A stretch of DNA of 64,000 nucleotides from Bombus terrestris. Taxonomy: Eukaryota; Arthropoda; Insecta; Hymenoptera; Apidae. The stretch is from positions 1,364,001 through 1,428,000 of the forward strand of contig NW_025963557.1 in NCBI RefSeq assembly GCF_910591885.1. The letters are read 5' to 3'. Below are positions 42,467 through 55,430 of this stretch, in pieces. Within the stretch, counting starts at the first letter, position 1. Each line of letters starts with the position of its first letter. The notes beneath the pieces were generated by a model, which did not search any database, was not told the origin of the DNA, and saw nothing but the letters and a program-made list of their open reading frames with translations. Both the position numbers and the translations under genes were made by a program.

Positions 42467-45400
42467 GTAGTATTACGTTATTGCGAATATCGTAATATTG
42501 TGTTACTTTATGACGTATGACGTCATGTAGTATTACTTTATGACGTATGACGTCATGTAGTATTACTTTATGACGTATGACGTCATGTAGTATTACTTCA
42601 TGACGTATGACGTCATGTAGTATTTGGTTACAACGTATGACGTCATGTAGTATTAGGTTACGACGTATGACGTTATGTATTATTACGATATAACGTATGA
42701 CGTTATGCAGTATTAGGTTATAACGTATGACGTCATGTAGTTTTGCGTTATAACGTATGACGTTATGTAGTACTACGATATAACGTATGACGTCATGTGG
42801 TGTTACGTTATTGCGAATAACGTTATATTGTGCTACTTTATGACGTATGACGTAATGTAGTATTACGTTATAACATATGACGGTATGTAGTATTACGTTA
42901 TTCCGTATAACGTTATATAGTGTTACTTTATGACGTATGACGTCATGTAGTATTAGGTTACAACGTATGACGTTATGTATTATTACGATATAACGTATGA
43001 CGTTATGCAGCATTAGGTTATAACGTATGACGTCATGTAGTTTTGCGTTATAACGTATGACGTTATGTAGTATTACGCTATATCGTATGACGTCATTTGG
43101 TATTACGTTATTGCGAATAACGTTATATTGTGTTACTTTATGACGTATGACGTCATGTAGTATTACGTTATAACGTATGACGTCATGTGGTATTACTTTA
43201 TTACGAATAACGTTATGTTGTGTTTCTTTATGACGTATGACGTCATGTAGTATTACTTTATGACGTATGACGTCATGTAGTGTTAGGTTACAACGTATGA
43301 CGTTATGTATTATTACGATATAACGTATGACGTTATGCAGTATTAGGTTATAACGTATGACGTCATGTAGTTTTGCGTTATAACGTATGACGTTATGTAG
43401 TATTACGATATAACGTATGACGTCATGTGGTATTACGTTATTGCGAATAATGTTATATTGTGTTACTTTATAACGTATGACGTTATGGATTATTACGTTA
43501 TAACGTATGAGGTCATGTGGTATTACGTTATTACGAATATCGTAATATTGTGTTACTTTATGACGTATGACGTCATGTAGTATTAGGTTACAACGTATGA
43601 CGTTCTGTATTATTACGATATAACGTATGACGTTATGCAGTATTAGGTTATAACGTATGACGTCATGTAGTTTTGCGTTATAACGTATGACGTTATGTAG
43701 TATTACGATATAACGTATGACGTTATGTAGTATTACGATATAACGTATGACGTCATGTGGTGTTACGTAATTGCGAATAACGTTATATTGTGCTACTTTG
43801 TGACGTATGACGTAATGTAGTATTACGTTATAACATATGACGGTATGTAGTATTACGTTATTCGGTAAAACGTTATATAGTGTTACTTTATGAAGTATGA
43901 CGTTATGTTGTATTACGTTATAGCGTATGACGTTATGGAGCATTACGTTATAACGTATGAGGTCATGTGGTATTACATTAGTACGAATATCGTAATATTG
44001 TGTTACTTTATGACGTACGACGTCATGTATTATTACTTTATGACGTATGACGTCGTGTAGTATTACGTTATAACGTATGACGTTATGTATTATTACGATA
44101 TAACGTAATACGTTATGCAGAATTGGGTTATAACGTATGACGTCATGTAGTATTACGTTATAACGTATGACGTCATGTAGTATTACGATATAACGTACAA
44201 CGTTATGTCGTATTACGTTATAACGTATCATGTTATGTAGTATAACGTTATAACGTATGACGTTATGGAGTATTACGTTATAACGTATGATGTCATGTGG
44301 TATTACGTTATTACGAATATCGTAATATTGTTTTACTTTATGACGTATGACGTCATGTAGTATTACTTTATGACGTATGACGTCATGTAGTATTACTTTA
44401 TGACGTATGACGTCATGTAGTATTAGGTTACAACGTATGACGTCATGTAGTATTACGATATAACGTATGACGTTATGCAGTATTAGGTTATAACGTATGA
44501 CGTCATGTTGTTTTGCGTTATAACGTATGACGTTATGTAGTATTACGCTATATCGTATGACGTCATGTGGTATTACGTTATTGCGAATAACTTTATATTG
44601 TGTTACTTCATGACGTATGACGTCATGTAGTATTACGATATAACGTACAACGTTATGTCGTATTACGTTATAACCTATCATGTCATGTAGTATAACGTTA
44701 TAACGTATGACGTTATGGAGTATTACGTTATAACGTATGATGTCATGTGGTATTACGTTATTACGAATATCGTAATATTGTTTTACTTTATGACGTATGA
44801 CGTCATGTAGTATTACTTTATGACGTATGACGTCATGTAGTATTAGGTTACAACGTATGACGTCATGTAGTATTACGATATAACGTACAACGTTATGTCG
44901 TATTACGTTATAACGTATCATGTCATGTAGTATTGCGTTATAAAGTATGACGTTATGGAGTATTACGTTATAAGGTATGAGGTCATGTGGTATTACGTTA
45001 TTACGAATATCGTAATATTGTGTTACTTTATGACGTATGACGTCATGTAGTATTACTAAATGACGTATGACGTCATGTAGTATTAGGTTACAACGTATGA
45101 CTTTATGTATTATTACGATATAACGTATGACGTTATGTAGTATTATGTTATAACGTATGCCGTCATGTAGTATTACGTTATAACATATGACGTTATGTAT
45201 TATTACGATATAACGTATGACGTTATGTAGTATTAAGAATATAACGAATGACGTCATGTGGTGTTACGTAGTTGCGAATAACGTTATATTGTGTTACTTT
45301 ATGACGTATGACGTCATGTAGTATTACGTTATAGCGTATGACGGTATGTAGTATTACGTTATTCCGTATAACGTTATATAGTGTTACTTTATGAAGTATG

Positions 45401-46860
45401 ACGTTATGTTGTATTACGTTATAGCGTATGAGGCTATGGAGTATCACGTTATAACGTATGAGGTCATGTGGTATTACATTATTACGAATATCGTAATATT
45501 GTGTTACTTTATGATGTACGACGTCATGTAGTATTACTTTATGACGTATGACGTCATGTGGTATTACGTTATTACGAATAACGTTATATTGTGTTACTTT
45601 ATGTAGTATGACTTATGTAGTATGACGTGATGTAGTATTACTTTATAATGTATGACGTTATGCAGCATTACGCTATTACGAATAACGTTGTACTGTGTTA
45701 CTTTATAACGTATGACGTTATGTAGTGTTACGTTATAACGTATGACGTCGTGTAGTATTACGTTATAACGTATGACGTTATGTATTATTAAGATATAACG
45801 TAATACGTTGTGCAGAATTGGGTTATAACGTATGACGTCATGTAGTATTACGTTATAACATATGACGTCATGTAGTATTACGATAAAACGTACAACGTTA
45901 TATAGAATTACGATATAACGCACAACGTTATGTCGTATTACGTTATAACGTATCATGTCATGTAGTATTACGTTATAACGTATGACGTTATGGAGTATTA
46001 CGTTATAACGTATGAGGTCATGTGTTATTACGTTATTACGAATATCGTAATATTGTGTTACTTTACGACGTATGACGTCATGTAGTATTACTTTATTACG
46101 TATGACGTCATGTAGTATTACTTTATTACGTATGACGACATGTAGTATTAGGTTACAACGTATGACGTTATGTATTATTACGATATAACGTATGACGTTA
46201 TGCAGTATTATGTTATAACATATGACGTCATGTAGTTTTGCGTTATAACGTATGACGTTATGTAGTATTACGATATAACGTATGACGTCATGTGGTATTA
46301 CGTTATTGCGAATAACGTTGTATTGTGTTACTTTATGACGTATGACGTCATGTAGTGTTACGTTATAACGTATGACGGTATGTAGTATTACGTTATTCCG
46401 TATAACGTTATATAGTGTTACGTTATAAAGTATGACGTCGTGTAGTATTACGTTATAACGTATGACGTTATGGAGTATTACGTTATAACGTATGAGGTCA
46501 TGTGGTATTACATTATTACGAATATCGTAATATTGTGTTACTTTATGACGTACGACGTCATGTAGTATTACTTTATGACGTATGACGTCATGTGGTATTA
46601 CGTTATTGCGGATAACGTTATATTATGTTACTTTATGTAGTATGACTTATGTAGTATGACGTGATGTAGTATTACTTTATAATGTATGACGTTATGTAGC
46701 ATTACCGTATTACGAGTAACGTTGTATTGTGTTACTTTATGACGTATGACGTCATGTAGTATTACGTTATAACGTATGACGGTATGTAGTATTACGTTAT
46801 TCCGTATAACGTTATATAGTGTTACGTTATAAAGTATGACGTCGTGTAGTATTACGTTAT

Positions 46861-47040
46861 AACGTATGACGTCATGTAGTATTACGATATAACGTACAAC
46901 GTTATTTCGTATTACGTTATAACGTATCATGTCATGTAGTATTACGTTATAACGTACGACGTTATGGAGTATTACTTTATGACGTATGACGTCATGTAGT
47001 ATTAGGTTACAACTTATGACTTCATGTAGTATTACGTTAT
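46861..47040. repeat. 180-bp tandem duplication, copy 1 (domain II)
   Basis: Six monomers containing CGTACAACGTTATTTCG, CGTATCATGTCATG, CGTACGACGTTATGG and AGGTTACAACTTATGAC. They repeat immediately at 47,041-47,220. The only difference seen is at the end, CTTCATGTAGTATTACGTT against CGTTATGTATTATTACGAT. Confidence 0.88.
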
Positions 47041-47220
47041 AACGTATGACGTCATGTAGTATTACGATATAACGTACAACGTTATTTCGTATTACGTTAT
47101 AACGTATCATGTCATGTAGTATTACGTTATAACGTACGACGTTATGGAGTATTACTTTATGACGTATGACGTCATGTAGTATTAGGTTACAACTTATGAC
47201 GTTATGTATTATTACGATAT
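47041..47220. repeat. 180-bp tandem duplication, copy 2 (domain II)
   Basis: Second copy of the six-monomer block at 46,861-47,040. The paralogous place at about 60,840-60,990 has the block only once, so this duplication is younger than the 13.9-kb pair. Confidence 0.87.
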
Positions 47221-48584
47221 AACGTATGACGTTATGTATTATTACGATATAACGTATGACGTTATGTAGTATTACGATATAACGTATGACGTCATGTGGT
47301 GTTACGTAATTGCGAATAACGTTATATTGTGTTACTGTATGACGTATGACGTCATGTAGTATTAGGTTACAACGTATGACGTTATGTATTATTACGTTAT
47401 AACGTAGGACGTTATGTATTATTACGATATAACTATGACGTCATGTAGTATTACGTTATAACGTATGACGTCATGTAGTATTACGTTATTGCGAATATCG
47501 TAATATTGTGTTACTTTATGACGTATGACGTCATGTAGTATTACTTTATGACGTATGACGTCATGTGGTATTACTTTATGACGTATGACGTCATGTAGTA
47601 TTACTTTATGACGTATGACGTCATGTAGTATTAGGTTACAACGTATGACGTCATGTAGTATTAGGTTACAACGTATGACGTTATGTATTATTACGATATA
47701 ACGTATGACGTTATGCAGTATTAGGTTATAACGTATGACGTCATGTAGTTTTGCGTTATAACGTATGACGTTATGTAGTACTACGATATAACGTATGACG
47801 TCATGTGGTGTTACGTTATTGCGAATAACGTTATATTGTGTTACTTTATTACGTATGACGTCATGTATTATTACGTTATAACATATGACGGTATGTAGTA
47901 TTACGTTATTCCGTATAACGTTATATAGTGTTACTTTATGAAGTATGACGTTATGGAGCATTACGTTATAACGTATGAGGTCATGTGGTATTACATTAGT
48001 ACGAATATCGTAATATAGTGTTACTTTATGACGTGTGACGTCATGTAGTATTAGGTTACAACGTATGACGTTATGTATTATTACGATATAACGTATGACG
48101 TTATGCAGTATTAGGTTATAACGTATGACGTCATGTAGTTTTGCGTTATAACGTATGACGTTATGTAGTATTACGATATAACGTATGACGTCATGTGGTG
48201 TTACGTTATTGCGAATAACGTTATATTGTGCTGCTTTATGACGTATGACGTCATGTAGTACTACGTTATAACATATGACGGTATGTAGTATTACGTTATT
48301 CCGTATAACGTTATATAGTGTTACTTTATGACGTATGACGTCATGTAGTATTAGGTTACAACGTATGACGTTATGTATTATTACGATATAACGTATGACG
48401 TTATGCAGCATTAGGTTATAACGTATGACGTCATGTAGTTTTGCGTTATAACGTATGACGTTATGTAGTATTACGCTATATCGTATGACGTCATTTGGTA
48501 TTACGTTATTGCGAATAACGTTATATTGTGTTACTTTATGACGTATGACGTCATGTAGTATTACGTTATTCCGTATAACGTCAT

Positions 48585-49690
48585 GTAGTATTACGATATA
48601 ACGTACAACGTTATATTGAATTACGATATAACGCACAACGTTATGTCGTAATACGTTATAACGTATCATGTCATGTAGTATTACGTTATAAAGTATGACG
48701 TTATGGAGTATTACGTTATAAGGTATGAGGTCATGTGGTATTACGTTATTACGAATATCGTAATATTGTGTTACTTTATGTCGTATGACGTCATGTAGTA
48801 TTACTAAATGACGTATGACGTCATGTAGTATTAGGTTACAACGTATGACTTTATGTATTATTACGATATAACGTATGACGTTATGTAGTATTATGTTATA
48901 ACGTATGCCGTCATGTAGTATTACGTTATAACATATGACGTTATGTATTATTACGATATAACGTATGACGTTATGTAGTATTACGATGACGTCATAACGT
49001 ATGACGTCATGTGGTGTTACGTAGTTGCGAATAACGTTATATTGTGTTACTTTATGACGTATGACGTCATGTAGTATTACGTTATAGCGTATGACGGTAT
49101 GTAGTATTACGTTATTCCGTATAACGTTATATAGTGTTACTTTATGAAGTATGACGTTATGTTGTATTACGTTATAGCGTATGACGCTATGGAGTATTAC
49201 GTTATAACGTATGAGGTCATGTGGTATTACATTATTACGAATATCGTAATATTGTGTTACTTTATGATGTACGACGTCATGTAGTATTACTTTATGACGT
49301 ACGACGTCATGTGGTATTACGTTATTACGAATAACGTTATATTGTGTTACTTTATGTAGTATGACTTATGTAGTATGACGTGATGTAGTATTACTTTATA
49401 ATGTATGACGTTATGTAGCATTACGCTATTACGAATAACGTTGTACTGTGTTACTTTATAACGTATGACGTTATGTAGTGTTACGTTATAACGTATGACG
49501 TCGTGTAGTATTACGTTATAACGTATGACGTTATGTATTATTACGATATAACGTAATACGTTGTGCAGAATTGGGTTATAACGTATGACGTCATGTAGTA
49601 TTACGTTATAACGTATGACGTCATGTAGTATTACGATATAACGTACAACGTTATGTCGTATTACGATATAACGTATGACGTCATGTGGTA
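48585..49690. repeat. 1.1-kb block also found at about 62.0-63.1 kb
   Basis: From CGTACAACGTTATATTGAAT the sequence follows 62,014 onward at an offset of 13,429. The offset drops to 13,423 after a 6-bp insertion here at about 48,985 (GATGACGTCATAACG). It contains the marker at 49,351 (partner 62,774). Related forms of the same stretch also occur near 45.0-45.9 and 58.9-59.8 kb. Confidence 0.78.
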
Positions 49691-50354
49691 TTACGTTACA
49701 ACGTATGACGTCATGTAGTATTAGGTTACAACGTATGACGTTATGTATTATTACGATATAACGTATGACGTTATGTAGTATTATGTTATAACGTATGCCG
49801 TCATGTAGTATTACGTTATAACATATGACGTTATGTATTATTACGATATAACGTATGACGTTATGTAGTATTATGTTATAACGTATGCCGTCGTGTAGTA
49901 TTACGATATAACGTATGACGTTATGTATTATTACGATATAACGTAATACGTTATGCAGAATTGGGTTATAACGTATGACGTCATGTAGTATTACGTTATA
50001 ACGTATGACGTCATGTAGTATTACGATATAACGTACAACGTTATGTCGTATTACGTTATAACGTATCATGTCATGTAGTATAACGTTATAACGTATGACG
50101 TTATGGAGTATTACGTTATAACGTATGATGTCATGTGGTATTACGTTATTACGAATATCGTAATATTGTTTTACTTTATGACGTATGACGTCATGTAGTA
50201 TTACTTTATGACGTATGACGTCATGTAGTATTACTTTATGACGTATGACGTCATGTAGTATTAGGTTACAACGTATGACGTCATGTAGTATTACGATATA
50301 ACGTATGACGTTATGTAGTATTACGATATAACGTATGACGTCATGTGGTGTTAC

Positions 50355-53300
50355 GTAATTGCGAATAACGTTATATTGTGTTACTTTATGACGTATGACG
50401 TCATGTAGTATTAGGTTACAACGTATGACGTTATGTATTATTACGTTATAACGTAGGACGTTATGTATTATTACGATATAACGTATGACGTCATGTAGTA
50501 TTACGTTATAACGTATGACGTCATGTAGTATTACGTTATTACGAATATCGTAATATTGTGTTACTTTATGACGTATGACGTCATCTAGTATTACTTTATG
50601 ACGTATGACGTCATGTAGTATTACTTTATGACGTATGACGTCATGTAGTATTAGGTTACAACGTATGACGTCATGTAGTATTAGGTTACAACGTATGACG
50701 TTATGTATTATTACGATATAACGTATGACGTTATGCAGTATTAGGCTATAACGTATGACGTCATGTAGTTTTGCGTTATAACGTATGACGTTATGTAGTA
50801 TTACGATATAACGTATGACGTCATGTGGTGTTACGTTATTGCGAATAACGTTATATTGTGTTACTTTATGACGTATGACGTCATGTAGTATTAGGTTAAA
50901 CGTATGACGTCGTGTAGTATTACGTTATAACGTATGACGTTATGTATAATTACGACATAACGTATGACTTCATGTAGTATTACGTTATAACGTATGACGT
51001 TATGTAGTATTACGATATAACGTACAACGTTATTTCGTATTACGTTATAACGTATCATGTCATGTAGTATTACGTTATAACGTACGACGTTATGGAGTAT
51101 TACTTTATGACGTATGACGTCATGTAGTATTAGGTTACAACTTATGACGTTATGTATTATTACGATATAACGTATGACGTTATGTAGTGTTACGATATAA
51201 CGTATGACGTCATGTGGTATTACGTTATTACGAATATCGTAATATTGTGTTACTTTATGACGTATGACGTCATGTAGTATTAGGTTACAACGTATGACGT
51301 TATGTATTATTACGTTATAACGTAGGACGTTATGTATTATTACGATATAACGTATGACGTCATGTAGTATTACGTTATAACGTATGACGTCATGTAGTAT
51401 TACGTTATTGCGAATATCGTAATATTGTGTTACTTTATGACGTATGACGTCATGTAGTATTACTTTATGACGTATGACGTCATAAAGTATTACTTTATGA
51501 CGTATGACGTCATGTAGTATTACTTTATGACGTATGACGTCATGTAGTATTAGGTTACAACGTATGACGTCATGTAGTATTAGGTTACAACGTATGACGT
51601 TATGTATTATTACGATATAACGTATGACGTTATGCAGTATTAGGTTATAACGTATGACGTCATGTAGTTTTGCGTTATAACGTATGACGTTATGTAGTAT
51701 TACGATATAACGTATGACGTCATGTGGTGTTACGTTATTGCGAATAACGTTATATTGTGCTACTTTATGACGTATGACGTAATGTAGTATTACGTTATAA
51801 CATATGACGGTATGTAGTATTACGTTATTCCGTATAACGTTATATAGTGTTACTTTATGACGTAGGACGTCATGTAGTATTAGGTTACAACGTATGACGT
51901 TATGTATTATTACGATATAACGTATGACGTTATGCAGTATTAGGTTATAACGTATGACGTCATGTAGTTTTGCGTTATAACGTATGACGTTATGTAGTAT
52001 TACGATATAACGTATGACGTCATGTGGTATTACGTTATTGCGAATAATGTTATATTGTGTTACTTTATAACGTATGACGTTATGGATTATTACGTTATAA
52101 CGTATGAGGTCATGTGGTATTACGTTATTACGAATATCGTAATATTGTGTTACTTTATGACGTATGACGTCATGTAGTATTAGGTTACAACGTATGACGT
52201 TATGTATTATTACGATATAACGTATGACGTTATGCAGTATTAGGTTATAACGTATGACGTCATGTAGTTTTGCGTTATAACGTATGACGTTATGTAGTAA
52301 CGTATGACGTTATGTAGTATTACGATATAACGTATGACGTCATGTGGTGTTACGTAATTGCGAATAACGTTATATTGTGCTACTTTGTGACGTATGACGT
52401 AATGTAGTATTACGTTATAACATATGACGGTATGTAGTATTACGTTATTCGGTAAAACGTTATATAGTGTTACTTTATGAAGTATGACGTTATGTTGTAT
52501 TACGTTATAGCGTATGACGTTATGGAGCATTACGTTATAACGTATGAGGTCATGTGGTATTACATTAGTACGAATATCGTAATATTGTGTTACTTTATGA
52601 CGTACGACGTCATGTATTATTACTTTATGACGTATGACGTCGTGTAGTATTACGTTATAACGTATGACGTTATGTATTATTACGATATAACGTAATACGT
52701 TATGCAGAATTGGGTTATAACGTATGACGTCATGTAGTATTACGTTATAACGTATGACGTCATGTAGTATTACGATATAACGTAAAACGTTATGTCGTAT
52801 TACGTTATAACGTATCATGTTATGTAGTATAACGTTATAACGTATTACGTTATGGAGTATTACGTTATAACGTATGATGTCATGTGGTATTACGTTATTA
52901 CGAATATCGTAATATTGTTTTACTTTATGACGTATGACGTCATGTAGTATTACTTTATGACGTATGACGTTATGCAGTATTAGGTTATAACGTATGACGT
53001 CATGTAGTTTTGCGTTATAACGTATGACGTTATGTAGTATTACGATATAACGTATGACGTTATGTATTATTACGATATAACGTATGACGTCATGTGGTGT
53101 TACGTAATTGCGAATAACGTTATATTGTGCTACTTTGTGACGTATGACGTAATGTAGTATTACGTTATAACATATGACGGTATGTAGTATTACGTTATTC
53201 GGTAAAACGTTATATAGTGTTACTTTATGAAGTATGACGTTATGTTGTATTACGTTATAGCGTATGACGTTATGGAGCATTACGTTATAACGTATGAGGT

Positions 53301-53553
53301 CATGTGGTATTACATTAGTACGAATATCGTAATATTGTGTTACTTTATGACGTACGACGTCATGTATTATTACTTTATGACGTATGACGTCGTGTAGTAT
53401 TACGTTATAACGTATGACGTTATGTATTATTACGATATAACGTAATACGTTATGCAGAATTGGGTTATAACGTATGACGTCATGTAGTATTACGTTATAA
53501 CGTATGACGTCATGTAGTATTACGATATAACGTACAACGTTATGTCGTATTAC
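50355..53553. repeat. Domain II 3.2-kb HOR, unit 1
   Basis: This begins at GTTACGTAATTGCG and contains the diagnostic CATCTAGTATTACTTT (50,582), AGGTTAAACG (about 50,892, one base short) and ACGACATAACG (50,952). Its length is 3,199 bp: 107 monomers less 11 bp, the 11 being one base at about 50,893 and a 10-bp loss in TGTAGTAACG at about 52,296. Compared with unit 2 it lacks ten monomers at its right end, next to the join near 53,548. Confidence 0.82.
52231..52970. repeat. 750-bp inner HOR, unit 1 copy (740 bp after a deletion)
   Basis: From TATGCAGTATTAGG to the next such junction. The block contains TACATTAGTACGAATATCG, TTCGGTAAAACG and AATTGGGTTATAACG in fixed order. A 10-bp loss (TGTAGTAACGTATGACG near 52,296) accounts for the difference from 750. 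A partial second copy follows at 52,971-53,548. Confidence 0.82.
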
Positions 53554-54630
53554 GTAATTGCGAATAACGTTATATTGTGTTACTTTATGACGTATGACGT
53601 CATGTAGTATTAGGTTACAACGTATGACGTTATGTATTATTACGTTATAACGTAGGACGTTATGTATTATTACGATATAACGTATGACGTCATGTAGTAT
53701 TACGTTATAACGTATGACGTCATGTAGTATTACGTTATTACGAATATCGTAATATTGTGTTACTTTATGACGTATGACGTCATCTAGTATTACTTTATGA
53801 CGTATAACGTCATGTAGTATTACTTTATGACGTATGACGTCATGTAGTATTAGGTTACAACGTATGACGTCATGTAGTATTAGGTTACAACGTATGACGT
53901 TATGTATTATTACGATATAACGTATGACGTTATGCAGTATTAGGCTATAACGTATGACGTCATGTAGTTTTGCGTTATAACGTATGACGTTATGTAGTAT
54001 TACGATATAACGTATGACGTCATGTGGTGTTACGTTATTGCGAATAACGTTATATTGTGTTACTTTATGACGTATGACGTCATGTAGTATTAGGTTAAAC
54101 GTATGACGTCGTGTAGTATTACGTTATAACGTATGACGTTATGTATTATTACGACATAACGTATGACTTCATGTAGTATTACGTTATAACGTATGACGTT
54201 ATGTAGTATTACGATATAACGTACAACGTTATTTCGTATTACGTTATAACGTATCATGTCATGTAGTATTACGTTATAACGTACGACGTTATGGAGTATT
54301 ACTTTATGACGTATGACGTCATGTAGTATTAGGTTACAACTTATGACGTTATGTATTATTACGATATAACGTATGACGTTATGTAGTGTTACGATATAAC
54401 GTATGACGTCATGTGGTATTACGTTATTACGAATATCGTAATATTGTGTTACTTTATGACGTATGACGTCATGTAGTATTAGGTTACAACGTATGACGTT
54501 ATGTATTATTACGTTATAACGTATGACGTTATGTATTATTACGATATAACGTATGACGTCATGTAGTATTACGTTATAACGTATGACGTCATGTAGTATT
54601 ACGTTATTGCGAATATCGTAATATTGTGTT

Positions 54631-54750
54631 ACTTTATGACGTATGACGTCATGTAGTATTACTTTATGACGTATGACGTCATGTAGTATTACTTTATGAC
54701 GTATGACGTCATGTAGTATTACTTTATGACGTATGACGTCATGTAGTATT
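54631..54750 (+). repeat. Run of four identical CTTTATGACG monomers
   Basis: Four perfect copies of the variant monomer ACTTTATGACGTATG + ACGTCATGTAGTATT stand in a row, each with an intact ATGACGTCAT dyad. Similar runs of three or four lie near 42,515-42,620, 51,430-51,550 and 61,090-61,200, with CATAAAG, CATGTGG or CTTCATG changes in single copies. They look like sites of current single-monomer expansion in domain II. Confidence 0.88.
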
Positions 54751-55430
54751 AGGTTACAACGTATGACGTCATGTAGTATTAGGTTACAACGTATGACGTT
54801 ATGTATTATTACGATATAACGTATGACGTTATGCAGTATTAGGTTATAACGTATGACGTCATGTAGTTTTGCGTTATAACGTATGACGTTATGTAGTATT
54901 ACGATATAACGTATGACGTCATGTGGTGTTACGTTATTGCGAATAACGTTATATTGTGCTACTTTATGACGTATGACGTAATGTAGTATTACGTTATAAC
55001 ATATGACGGTATGTAGTATTACGTTATTCCGTATAACGTTATATAGTGTTACTTTATGACGTATGACGTCATGTAGTATTAGGTTACAACGTATGACGTT
55101 ATGTATTATTACGATATAACGTATGACGTTATGCAGTATTAGGTTATAACGTATGACGTCATGTAGTTTTGCGTTATAACGTATGACGTTATGTAGTATT
55201 ACGATATAACGTATGACGTCATGTGGTATTACGTTATTGCGAATAATGTTATATTGTGTTACTTTATAACGTATGACGTTATGGATTATTACGTTATAAC
55301 GTATGAGGTCATGTGGTATTACGTTATTACGAATATCGTAATATTGTGTTACTTTATGACGTATGACGTCATGTAGTATTAGGTTACAACGTATGACGTT
55401 CTGTATTATTACGATATAGCGTATGACGTT

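Larger units (their letters stand above)
42441..42470 (+). repeat. Reference copy of the majority 30-bp monomer
   Basis: A perfect copy of the majority monomer, preceded and followed by near-identical copies. The two 15-bp halves, TATTACGTTATAACG and TATGACGTCATGTAG, agree at 10 of 15 positions, which suggests an older 15-bp unit that doubled and diverged. Cut into fives the unit reads TATTA, CGTTA, TAACG, TATGA, CGTCA, TGTAG; each begins with a pyrimidine-purine step, hinting at a still shorter ancestor. All three plus frames contain a stop (TAA at unit positions 11-13, TGA at 18-20, TAG at 28-30). One minus frame has none. Confidence 0.95.
41949..45257 (-). other. Longest stop-free frame in the satellite (1,102 codons), judged non-coding
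   Basis: The minus strand of the consensus reads, in one frame, LHDVIRYNVI every ten codons with no stop. Here that frame stays open over about 110 monomers and closes at the 44-bp marker at 41,953. The product would be a pure ten-residue repeat rich in V, I, H, R, Y and N, almost without E, W or G. It has no signal peptide, no domain and no start context distinguishable from its surroundings. Variants change residues freely (RYN/RHK, HDV/HNV, YNVI/YIVI), as unconstrained DNA would. Other long frames of the same kind run at 54,090-56,777 (895 codons), 20,915-22,696 (593), and 3,205-4,866 and 15,278-16,939 (553 each). A translated product cannot be excluded, but nothing supports one. Confidence 0.8.
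44410..47700. repeat. 3.3-kb block, copy 1 (pair 13.9 kb apart)
   Basis: This matches about 58,320-61,690. Markers at 45,598 and 46,632 pair with 59,506 and 60,540 (offset 13,908). An extra base in TATTAAGAATATAACG near 45,233 makes the offset 13,909 to its left. Copies share rare forms such as CGATAAAACGTAC (about 45,890 and 59,799) and TATTACGTATGACGACATG. Offsets rise to 13,998 after 47.2 kb because of monomer gains and losses. Confidence 0.83.

Noticed and set aside
41949..45257. Pentapeptide-repeat or beta-solenoid protein
   Set aside because: The [HY][DN]VI[RL] rhythm comes from the 15-bp half-unit. The pentapeptide family needs a small residue before D/N and L or F at the centre; here H or Y precedes and V follows.
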